Assembly (NCBI GenBank): GCA_030044235.1
Contig: JASHWD010000051.1
Location: forward strand, 1-9,767
Source: Candidatus Parvarchaeota archaeon
Lineage (GTDB): Archaea; Nanobdellota; Nanobdellia; Parvarchaeales; Parvarchaeaceae
DNA length: 9,767 nt
Direction of reading: 5' to 3'
The notes under the pieces were generated by a model. The model was not told the DNA's origin. It made no database searches and saw only the letters and a list, made by a program, of their open reading frames with translations. This document shows positions 1 through 5,047 of this stretch, in pieces. Positions within the stretch are counted from its first letter, which is position 1. Each line of letters opens with the position of its first letter. Both the position numbers and the translations under genes were made by a program.

Positions 1-67
1 TTAGGGCATATTCTTGGATGAGTAAGAACATAAATGGCGTGAGAAAGTACTAAGTAAATTTAATTCT

Positions 68-787
68 ATGGCCAAAAAGAATAAATCAGACGTTCTGGCG
101 GTTATCTTCGACTTCGATAATACACTGGTCGACACAAGACAAGCGATAGAAGATGCGTACAAAGAGATATTTCAGGATATGAGCAAAAAATATAAGATCG
201 AACCAGGTGCATTGTGGTCAGAGATAATAAGAATAGAGAATGAGAAAGCCCATAATCCGGATAAGACTAAAAATCATTATGATAGAAGAGCTTGGTTTAA
301 GATGCTTGCTAAAAATATAAATTTTAACATGACTAATAAAGAGCTAGATAGATACGTTAACTTATTTGATTCTTTACTTAGAGATAATATTAAATTTCCG
401 CCGCATACAGAAAACGTCTTAAAGACTATAAAATCACGTGGTAAAAAATTAGCGCTTTTGACCGAAAGGGACGAAATGCCGGGCTTAAAAGAAAAAAGAG
501 TCAAGAGTCTACCGTTTTCAAAGCATTTTGATCTTATAGTTATAGCCGGTGAAACTTTTCCCGAAAGAAAATTAGTGCCAGAAGCGTTTTCTAAAACTGT
601 AGAGATGCTAAATACGGCACCGGAAAACACAATAATGATTGGTGACAGGTTGGACATAGATATAGAAAATGGAAAAGAGGCAGGCTTAAGGACAGTTCTC
701 ATAAATTCTTATGACGATCCGCGTATGGGTAAGCACAAGCCAGATTATGTCATATCTGATATACGGGAAGTTTTAAAAATAATTTGA
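68..787 (+). CDS. HAD-superfamily hydrolase (phosphatase-like, subfamily IA)
   Basis: A 239-residue soluble protein with all four HAD motifs. Motif I is DFDNT (nucleophile D15, acid/base D17), motif II is T132 in LALLTER, the motif III lysine is probably K168 in KLVPEAF, and motif IV is GDRLDIDIENG (G192-D193, acidic D196/D198). Residues about 25-110 between motifs I and II are helical and fit a C1 cap, which suits small phosphorylated substrates such as phosphoglycolate or sugar phosphates. The family usually removes phosphate using an aspartyl-phosphate intermediate and Mg2+; the substrate cannot be read from the sequence. The start is firm: the only in-frame upstream codons before the stop at 23-25 contain no ATG or GTG. 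No Shine-Dalgarno sequence is visible. Ile codons are strongly AUA-biased (16 of 21). The gene is separated by 83 nt and a promoter from the next gene, so it need not share its function. Confidence 0.9.
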   Translation: MAKKNKSDVLAVIFDFDNTLVDTRQAIEDAYKEIFQDMSKKYKIEPGALWSEIIRIENEKAHNPDKTKNHYDRRAWFKMLAKNINFNMTNKELDRYVNLFDSLLRDNIKFPPHTENVLKTIKSRGKKLALLTERDEMPGLKEKRVKSLPFSKHFDLIVIAGETFPERKLVPEAFSKTVEMLNTAPENTIMIGDRLDIDIENGKEAGLRTVLINSYDDPRMGKHKPDYVISDIREVLKII

Positions 788-831
788 AATATATCTTATT
801 AAAACAAATTAAAATTCTTAGACCTTTGATT

Positions 832-847
832 AGAAAGATTTAAAATA
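832..847 (+). promoter_or_regulatory. Archaeal BRE/TATA promoter for trpS, leaderless spacing
   Basis: A purine-rich BRE-like GAAAG (833-837) is followed by TTTAAAATA (839-847). The box centre is 28 nt before the ATG at 871. Archaeal transcription usually begins 25-27 nt downstream of the box centre, which places the start at about 868-870, so the mRNA should begin at or just before the start codon. A GGAG at 850-853 lies too far upstream (17 nt) to act as a Shine-Dalgarno sequence for this start. Confidence 0.5.
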
Positions 848-870
848 TAGGAGTTCATAATCAAGTATGG

Positions 871-2001
871 ATGGAAAACGTCTCTGGCTTATTAGAAGAT
901 AATGAGAAATTGGTTACTGATTTCAACGCCCAGCGCTTTTCCTCGCTGAAAACTTTTCCAGATTTTTACACTTTTAATAAAGGCTTATTTTACTCACATA
1001 GAGATTTTGAAGTTTTTTTGAAGAAACTTGAACAGAACGAAGATTCAGCGATAGTCTCCGGGCTGAATCCATCTGCAAAGACATTTCAGCTTGGGCACAA
1101 AGTCGTATTTGATACTAATCTCTTCTTTCAAAAAAAATATGGAATACCGGTTTACATACCATTGTCGGACGACGAAAGCTATGTAGCCAAAAAGGTAAAA
1201 ACAAGGGAAGAAGCGATAAAAAATGGAATAAACATAATAGTCGACTTGATAGCTTATGGTTTTGAGCCCAAACTTACAAAAGTTGTTTTCGACTTTTATT
1301 TTACGGAGATATTCAACAACGCAATGAATCTCTCTAGGCACGTAACGATGTCAGAAATAAAAGCCGTTTATGGTTATAAGAATGAAGATAACTTAGGATT
1401 ACATTTCTATCCGGCAGTCCAGTCTTCTCACGTTTTGCTACCGGAAATAATGTACGGAGTAAAAAATACTCTTGTACCAATAGGTCCAGACGAGGACGCG
1501 CATCTCCGTTTAGCGAGAGACATAGCTTCAAGAGCTGGATACAGCAAGCCGGCGATATTGCATGCTAGATTCATGCCAGGAATGGACGGACTTAAAATGT
1601 CAAAATCTAGACCAGATGCAGCTATATTCTTAAATGACAGTCACGAAGCCGTAAAGAAAAAAGTAAGTTCCGCTTTCAGCGGAGGCAGGGACACGTTAGA
1701 AGAACACAGGAAACTTGGTGGCAATCCGGATGTAGACGTACCACTTCTTTACTTATCATCTTACTTTCTTAGTGAATCTGAAGCGCATGATTTAAGATCT
1801 GATTATAAGAAGGGTAAGGTGCTCAGCGGTGAATTAAAGAAGATGTTGATTGAAAAGGTAAACGCCTTCAATGATAATTTTAAAGAAAGAAGAGGAAAGG
1901 TTACATTTATCCAAGTAACGAATATGCTTCTTGAAAACAATAATAATCAAAACCTGGATAAAATCGAAAAGATATTCGAAGGTTTAGATCTAAATATATA
2001 G
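871..2001 (+). CDS. trpS: Tryptophanyl-tRNA synthetase, archaeal/eukaryotic type
   Basis: A class Ic aminoacyl-tRNA synthetase of 376 residues that charges tRNA-Trp in the cytoplasm. The HIGH-equivalent is in LNPSAKTFQLGH (65-76), with QLGH the catalytic signature. The second ATP-binding signature is LKMSKS (241-246). GPDEDAHLRLARDIA (205-219) matches the conserved G-x-D-x-D-P segment of archaeal Trp/Tyr enzymes. AFSGGRDTLEEHR and LGGNPDVDVPLLYL (268-295) are characteristic of TrpRS and separate it from the related TyrRS. The N-terminal part (about 20-60, with YSHRDF) fits the archaeal/eukaryotic extension ahead of the Rossmann fold. Length is normal for the archaeal type. The start at 871 is the first in-frame Met after a stop at 841-843. 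An overlapping ATG at 867 opens only an 11-codon frame. Codons and composition match the neighbours. DUF488 follows 1 nt after the stop, implying cotranscription. Confidence 0.95.
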   Translation: MENVSGLLEDNEKLVTDFNAQRFSSLKTFPDFYTFNKGLFYSHRDFEVFLKKLEQNEDSAIVSGLNPSAKTFQLGHKVVFDTNLFFQKKYGIPVYIPLSDDESYVAKKVKTREEAIKNGINIIVDLIAYGFEPKLTKVVFDFYFTEIFNNAMNLSRHVTMSEIKAVYGYKNEDNLGLHFYPAVQSSHVLLPEIMYGVKNTLVPIGPDEDAHLRLARDIASRAGYSKPAILHARFMPGMDGLKMSKSRPDAAIFLNDSHEAVKKKVSSAFSGGRDTLEEHRKLGGNPDVDVPLLYLSSYFLSESEAHDLRSDYKKGKVLSGELKKMLIEKVNAFNDNFKERRGKVTFIQVTNMLLENNNNQNLDKIEKIFEGLDLNI

Positions 2002-2002
2002 G

Positions 2003-2518
2003 ATGGTAAAGGTATACACAATAGGACATTCAAATCGCCCGCTTAAATCTTTTGTAGACCTCCTTAAACTCAATAGAATAACTCTTATTGCAGATATAAG
2101 AAGTCTACCGGGTTCGAATGCCAATCCACAATTCAATAGGGAGAATTTAGAAAAAGAATTACCGCATTTTGGAATTAAGTATATTTGGATAAAAGAGTTA
2201 GGCGGCAGAAGACACGGTTTAGGTTCTAAATCGCCGAATAAATGCTGGAAAAATCCATCTTTCAGGGGATACGCCGACTACATGATGACAAATGATTTCA
2301 GGATAGGTATAAAGAAACTATTAAGTCTGACCAAAAGAGATACGGTAGCGATAATGTGTGGAGAGAGTTTGTATTGGAGATGTCATAGGGTTATGGTATC
2401 TGATTATCTCAAAGCATTAGGTTTATCCGTTTTTCACATAATCGGTACAGAGAAACCAAAAAGGCATCTGTATACACCATGCGCCAAAGTAAGGAACCGA
2501 AAACTAAAATATTATTAG
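2003..2518 (+). CDS. DUF488 family protein
   Basis: A 171-residue cytoplasmic protein with the full DUF488 pattern: N-terminal YTIGHSN (5-11), ADIRSLPGS (30-38), PQFN (42-45), LGGRRHG (66-72), FRGYADYM (87-94), and the C-terminal cysteine motif MCGE...CHR (C119, C127-H128-R129). The arginine-rich conserved patches and the paired cysteines suggest a catalytic or nucleic-acid-related role, but the biochemical function of the family is not established. The ATG lies 1 nt after the TrpRS stop codon, so translation probably depends on reinitiation or coupling within a trpS-DUF488 transcript. Its stop overlaps that of the convergent Sua5 gene by 4 nt, leaving no room for a separate terminator. Nothing is truncated. 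Family assignment is secure; function is unknown. Confidence 0.9.
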   Translation: MVKVYTIGHSNRPLKSFVDLLKLNRITLIADIRSLPGSNANPQFNRENLEKELPHFGIKYIWIKELGGRRHGLGSKSPNKCWKNPSFRGYADYMMTNDFRIGIKKLLSLTKRDTVAIMCGESLYWRCHRVMVSDYLKALGLSVFHIIGTEKPKRHLYTPCAKVRNRKLKYY

Positions 2519-3564
2519 ATGTGGCCTATTTTTATTAACTTTTTCAGTTGGGTCATCTCTGAAAAAATGTTGCCGCCACAAGCCTTCCCAAGCCGGTTCA
2601 TTATCGCTAAGCCGATGCCTTCATCTGGAAAACTCTCACAAATTCCAAAGTCGACTGCATATTTATCAATCGACCTTAACGCAGAGAAAAGGTTCTTTGC
2701 TATTTCGTAGGGGTTGCCCAGCGCGCCTAAGGATATTTTTAAGGCATGTTTATTGTAAATAGAGTTGCACAATTCGTTAGAACCGATTACGCAGAAATCT
2801 CTCTCTATTGCATTGGATATTTTTGTAAGGTTTTCTCGCTTTCCAGAAAAAAGAAACAACGGTTTGTCTGGCGCATAATGTCTGTATTTTAGACCGGGGC
2901 TGATAGGCTTCTCGATGTTTTTAGGAGCAAAATATATCTTTGGCTTCTTACCAAATTTCTTTGCTATCTCTTCTGGCGTAAAAGGGCCAGGTCGAACTAT
3001 TGTAAAGCTATCAAGATCTATTACGGTCGATTCAAGTCCAAAAAATGTAGGGCCGCCGTCTATTATTACAGCGGCCTTTTTTCCGAGCTCTTCTATTATT
3101 GTCTTTGCTTCTGTCGGCGATGGTTTTCCGGATAGATTAGCGCTCGGTGCTGCTATTGGGGTATTCGCTTCCTTTATGAGAGCCAGTGCGATAGGATGAG
3201 CTGGCATTCTAACTGCCACCGTTTCTAAACCAGCGGTTACAGATTTTGGAAGTTTGGCCTTCTTTTTTATTATAAATGTTATCGGAGATGGCCAGATTTC
3301 GTTTAAAATCTGCCTGTATTCTTTAGGTATCTCTCCAACGCTTTCCGCCATCTTCATAGAATCTACATGTACAATCAAAGGATTATCCTGTGGTCGGCCC
3401 TTTGCGGTAAATATCTTATTACAGGCTTCCCCATTCAATGCGTCTGCACCAAGGCCGTAAACAGTTTCCGTTGGAAAAGCTACAAGCTCCCCGCTTTTTA
3501 TAGCATCTGCGGCGATTTTTATCAGCTTTGACTCTGGCTTTAGAGGATTTACTTTTAATATCAT
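2515..3564 (-). CDS. sua5: Sua5, L-threonylcarbamoyladenylate synthase (t6A pathway)
   Basis: Makes threonylcarbamoyl-AMP from threonine, bicarbonate and ATP; the KEOPS/Kae1 complex then transfers the group to A37 of ANN-decoding tRNAs. The 349-residue protein has the two-domain Sua5 layout. The YrdC domain (about 8-200) carries PTETVYGLGADA (31-42), KGRPQDNPL (55-63), APSAN (139-143), GLESTVID (176-183) and RPGPFT (191-196). The linker SPGLKYRHYAP (222-232) is diagnostic. The C-terminal Sua5 domain (about 233-335) ends in EGIGLAIMNRLGKA (315-328). The reading frame stays open upstream to 3645, but the family normally begins at the M-x-L-K-V-x-P segment, so I chose the ATG at 3562-3564. A TATA-like box 30 nt upstream supports this. 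The gene is convergent with DUF488 (4-nt overlap) and divergent from the tRNA-Ile gene, whose A37 should be a target of this pathway. Confidence 0.93.
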   Translation of the reverse strand: MILKVNPLKPESKLIKIAADAIKSGELVAFPTETVYGLGADALNGEACNKIFTAKGRPQDNPLIVHVDSMKMAESVGEIPKEYRQILNEIWPSPITFIIKKKAKLPKSVTAGLETVAVRMPAHPIALALIKEANTPIAAPSANLSGKPSPTEAKTIIEELGKKAAVIIDGGPTFFGLESTVIDLDSFTIVRPGPFTPEEIAKKFGKKPKIYFAPKNIEKPISPGLKYRHYAPDKPLFLFSGKRENLTKISNAIERDFCVIGSNELCNSIYNKHALKISLGALGNPYEIAKNLFSALRSIDKYAVDFGICESFPDEGIGLAIMNRLGKACGGNIFSEMTQLKKLIKIGHI

Positions 3565-3589
3565 ATTACTAAGCAGTTTATATTTTGAA

Positions 3590-3598
3590 TTATTTAAA
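3590..3598 (-). promoter_or_regulatory. TATA box for sua5
   Basis: On the minus strand the sequence reads TTTAAATAA, centred at about 3594 and 30 nt upstream of the ATG at 3564. A start of transcription 25-27 nt downstream falls at 3567-3569, giving a nearly leaderless mRNA. The more upstream ATG at 3645 would lie outside this transcript, which supports the shorter protein. Confidence 0.45.
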
Positions 3599-3615
3599 GT
3601 TTCTAAAATATTTGC

Positions 3616-3624
3616 TTTAAAAAG
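3616..3624 (+). promoter_or_regulatory. Candidate TATA box for the tRNA-Ile gene
   Basis: TTTAAAAAG on the plus strand, centred near 3620. The expected transcription start is about 3646, leaving a 5' leader of roughly 15 nt before the mature tRNA end at 3661, which RNase P would remove. It lies back to back with the sua5 promoter in the same AT-rich 96-bp spacer. AT-rich sequence makes such matches easy to find by chance. Confidence 0.35.
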
Positions 3625-3660
3625 AAATAAAAGGCTTGGCTGCATCGATATTTAGTTGAT

Positions 3661-3758
3661 GGCCCGATAGCTTAGCCCGGTGGAGCACTGCTCTTATAAG
3701 AGATTGCTCTAATAATTAAGTAAAGCAGGGGTCCCGTGTTCAAATCACGGTCGGGCCA
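3661..3758 (+). tRNA. tRNA-Ile (anticodon UAU) with a 24-nt intron
   Basis: Folds as a full cloverleaf of 74 nt once the intron is removed. The acceptor stem GGCCCGA (3661-3667) pairs with TCGGGCC (3751-3757), with discriminator A at 3758. The D stem is GCTT/GAGC with the loop G18-G19 at 3679-3680. The anticodon stem CTGCT (3688-3692) pairs perfectly with AGCAG (3724-3728). The variable loop is GGGTC, the T stem is CCGTG/CACGG and the T loop is TTCAAAT. U8 and A58 are present. CCA is not encoded. With an intron at the canonical 37/38 site the anticodon loop is CUUAUAA, giving anticodon UAU (3695-3697) with A37, which reads AUA. The D arm and A73 resemble archaeal tRNA-Ile. Identity as Ile rests on the anticodon and therefore on the intron position. 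AUA is the main Ile codon of the neighbouring genes, so this tRNA should be heavily used. Confidence 0.9.
3699..3722 (+). other. Archaeal tRNA intron with bulge-helix-bulge junction
   Basis: Exon bases CTTA (3693-3696) pair with intron bases TAAG (3717-3720), forming the 4-bp central helix. It is flanked by 3-nt bulges TAA (3697-3699) and TAA (3721-3723), and the next outer helix is the anticodon stem. Cleavage between the second and third base of each bulge, as archaeal splicing endonucleases do, gives exon ends at 3698 and 3723, exactly tRNA positions 37 and 38. The inner helix is imperfect: instead of abutting the bulges, AGAG (3699-3702) can pair with CTCT (3707-3710) around the loop ATTG. 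The junction is therefore relaxed on its intron side. Confidence 0.8.
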
Positions 3759-3786
3759 TTAATTTTATAGTTTATCTTACGATACA

Positions 3787-3808
3787 CTTAAATAATAAAT
3801 TATTTAAG
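3787..3808. repeat. Perfect 10-bp inverted repeat over the promoter of the next gene
   Basis: CTTAAATAAT (3787-3796) and ATTATTTAAG (3799-3808) are exact reverse complements separated by AA. The right half lies about 26 nt before the ATG at 3829, where a TATA box for a leaderless mRNA is expected. The element could be two opposed TATA boxes, since the left half resembles the sua5 box, or an operator overlapping the box, or both. AT-only composition raises the chance of a random match, but ten of ten pairs is notable. Confidence 0.5.
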
Positions 3809-3828
3809 TCTCGACGTAAAATAATCTT

Positions 3829-4206
3829 ATGCCTTCATCGATGTTAAATCTTAGAAGTCCAATCAAAAACTCTGATTTAGAGGAGGCCTTGTTTTCAGTT
3901 GCTGAAGAGCTAGGGCTAAAAGCCAAAGTTAAATATAAATACAAACTTTCGGACGAAGGGCAAGTTCTTTTAGATAGGGCTATATCAATAAAAAAAGGCC
4001 TTGTTCCTATGCTAAGAGTAAGCACTGGTTTCCAAGATCCGCACAAAAACTACAATGATCTATTTTTTGTTAAAGCATATTTATTCAAAGAAAAGGGCCA
4101 ACAATACATAGAAAAAGCAAAGTCTTGTTTAAATTCAATAATATTAGCGGAAGAGATCTGGGCCAATTTTTGCTTAGGTTCAGATGATGGCGATGCGTAT
4201 CTATGA
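3829..4206 (+). CDS. Uncharacterised 125-residue protein coupled to the MOSC gene
   Basis: I do not recognise this protein. It is soluble, with no signal peptide or membrane segment. It reads as an N-terminal helix (about 15-30, NSDLEEALFSVAEELGL), a lysine- and tyrosine-rich strand (31-40), a helical or mixed middle (41-66), and a long C-terminal helix (about 78-112) with EKAKSCLNSIILAEEIWANF, ending in an acidic tail DDGDAYL. Two cysteines (C100, C115) are not arranged as a zinc site. The ATG at 3829 is favoured by a TATA-like element about 26 nt upstream; a second in-frame ATG at 3841 is possible. The stop codon overlaps the next start as ATGA, so the two genes are almost certainly translated from one mRNA and may act together. 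Base composition and codon use match the neighbours, which supports a real gene. Function is unknown. Confidence 0.75.
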   Translation: MPSSMLNLRSPIKNSDLEEALFSVAEELGLKAKVKYKYKLSDEGQVLLDRAISIKKGLVPMLRVSTGFQDPHKNYNDLFFVKAYLFKEKGQQYIEKAKSCLNSIILAEEIWANFCLGSDDGDAYL

Positions 4207-4697
4207 ATGAAGATATTGTGGGAAAGGTATACCAGATAAACGTAAAGAGTCAAACGCCAGGCGAACGCGGCTTGCCAAAGCACAGCGTAGACAGGGCAGA
4301 AATAACTTTTTTGGGCTTGAAAGACGATTTTAATGTTTATCGGCACGAAAAACAAAAAGATATTCCAGACCAGGCCGTGCTGATAATGCCCCTAGAGATG
4401 ATAGAACAATTAAACCGAGAAGGTTGGCCGATAAAACCCGGTGATTTAGGCGAAAATATAACCAGCCTTGGTATAAGTTATGATTCTATAGGACCAGGTA
4501 AAAGATACGCCGTAGGCGATGCAATATTAGAAATAACAAAACCCTGCACACCTTGCGTAAATCTTTGGTCTTTACCTTATGTAGGAAAAGAAAAGGGGCC
4601 TAAATTCATAAAAACGACATTAAATCGAAGAGGATGGTACGCTTCAGTGATACAGCAAGGAAAAATAAAGAAGAACGACCAAATAGTAAAACTCTAA
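4203..4697 (+). CDS. MOSC domain-containing protein
   Basis: A 164-residue stand-alone MOSC domain, the fold found at the C terminus of molybdenum-cofactor sulfurases and in YiiM/mARC-type proteins. Recognisable parts are GLPKHSV near the N terminus (23-29), DQAVLIMPLEMIEQL (56-70), IKPGDLGENITSLGI (77-91), YAVGDAILEIT (102-112) and KPCTPC (113-118). The invariant MOSC cysteine is most likely C118, with C115 as an extra nearby cysteine. The usual H-G-G segment is changed to RHEKQKD (47-53). MOSC domains are thought to bind Moco or carry sulfur on the conserved cysteine; no Moco-dependent enzyme or Moco biosynthesis gene is in the window, so the substrate is open. The start overlaps the upstream stop by 4 nt (ATGA), indicating translational coupling. 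An ATG 4 nt later is out of frame. Confidence 0.87.
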   Translation: MNEDIVGKVYQINVKSQTPGERGLPKHSVDRAEITFLGLKDDFNVYRHEKQKDIPDQAVLIMPLEMIEQLNREGWPIKPGDLGENITSLGISYDSIGPGKRYAVGDAILEITKPCTPCVNLWSLPYVGKEKGPKFIKTTLNRRGWYASVIQQGKIKKNDQIVKL

Positions 4698-4716
4698 ATT
4701 CTGACTTAAAACAACC

Positions 4717-4724
4717 TTTATAAA
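4717..4724 (+). promoter_or_regulatory. Candidate TATA box for the zinc-ribbon gene
   Basis: TTTATAAA, one of the cleanest TATA matches in the window, sits 19 nt after the MOSC stop codon. The predicted transcription start is near 4746, giving a leader of about 59 nt before the ATG at 4805. Unlike the leaderless genes nearby, this leader ends in a Shine-Dalgarno sequence. Confidence 0.4.
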
Positions 4725-4794
4725 TGATTGTTTCTTAATATAATTAAATAGAAAATAGATAAGTTTTTTAAGAACTTAGTAGTTTTTCTATAAA

Positions 4795-4800
4795 AGAGGT
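4795..4800 (+). promoter_or_regulatory. Shine-Dalgarno site of the zinc-ribbon gene
   Basis: AGAGGT lies 4 nt before the ATG at 4805, and its last five bases match the archaeal anti-SD complement. It fixes the start of a very short gene and argues that the gene is translated. Confidence 0.5.
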
Positions 4801-4804
4801 AAAG

Positions 4805-4945
4805 ATGCCAGGAAGATTTGAGCGAAAAATGTACAAAGCTACCTGCTCTGAATGCGGTAAAGAAACGGAAGTTCCGTTCCAACCACAAGAAGGCAGACCA
4901 GTTTTTTGCAGAGATTGCTACATGAAGAAAAAAGGAATGCAATAA
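4805..4945 (+). CDS. 46-residue CxxC-x17-CxxC zinc-ribbon protein
   Basis: Two CxxC pairs, C14-x2-C17 and C35-x2-C38, are separated by exactly 17 residues, forming a four-cysteine zinc ribbon. The core reads YKATCSECGKETEVPF (10-25), then a PxxGRPVFCRDCY-type segment (27-39). This matches the small family known as CxxC-x17-CxxC domain proteins, found in many archaea and uncultivated bacteria. The protein is basic at both ends (RFERK; KKKGMQ), which would suit binding to RNA, DNA or ribosomes, but no function is established. The start is supported by the Shine-Dalgarno sequence directly upstream. It probably has its own promoter and is convergent with lysS. At 46 residues it is easily missed by gene finders. 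The antisense frame across it is a shadow. Confidence 0.85.
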   Translation: MPGRFERKMYKATCSECGKETEVPFQPQEGRPVFCRDCYMKKKGMQ

Positions 4946-4963
4946 AACGTAGAACTAGGTTCT

Positions 4964-5010
4964 AAAGAAGCAAATAAACAAAGTTAGATTTTAATTTTTA
5001 TTTTATATTT
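4964..5010. terminator. Probable convergent termination region
   Basis: The 102-bp gap between the convergent zinc-ribbon and lysS genes has a T-rich plus-strand stretch at 4989-5010 (TTTTAATTTTTATTTTATATTT) suited to ending plus-strand transcripts. An A-rich stretch at 4964-4982 is T-rich for transcripts from lysS. A small hairpin, TAGAAC/GTTCTA with a 3-nt loop (4950-4964), precedes it. Archaeal RNA polymerase terminates at T-rich tracts without needing a stem. Confidence 0.4.
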
Positions 5011-5047
5011 AATTATCAGTGACACTTTATAGATTATTAGAAGGTCT

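Noticed and set aside
3..53. Possible tail of an upstream plus-strand gene ending at the TAA at 51-53
   Set aside because: Only 16 codons are visible, and one open frame of that length in three is expected by chance; there is no motif to support it.
277..702. 141-codon open frame antisense to the HAD gene
   Set aside because: It lies wholly inside a gene with all HAD motifs and its translation has no recognisable domain; it is a shadow of a low-stop complementary frame.
867..902. ATG at 867 as an alternative start near trpS
   Set aside because: It is in another frame and closes after 11 codons. It overlaps the real start and could at most be a tiny upstream frame.
3565..3645. Extension of Sua5 by 27 residues to an upstream ATG
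   Set aside because: The extra residues match nothing expected in the family, which begins at the M-x-L-K-V-x-P segment, and the likely TATA box lies inside the extension.
4050..4355. 101-codon antisense frame across the 125-residue gene and MOSC junction
   Set aside because: It runs through the ATGA overlap and the conserved MOSC N terminus, and lacks a promoter or homology signal.
4718..4942. 74-codon antisense frame over the zinc-ribbon gene
   Set aside because: The plus-strand frame has the exact CxxC-x17-CxxC spacing and a Shine-Dalgarno sequence; the antisense frame has neither.
4950..4964. 6-bp hairpin TAGAAC/GTTCTA as a strong intrinsic terminator or operator
   Set aside because: It is short and AT-rich, with the T tract 25 nt further on; kept only as part of the general termination region.
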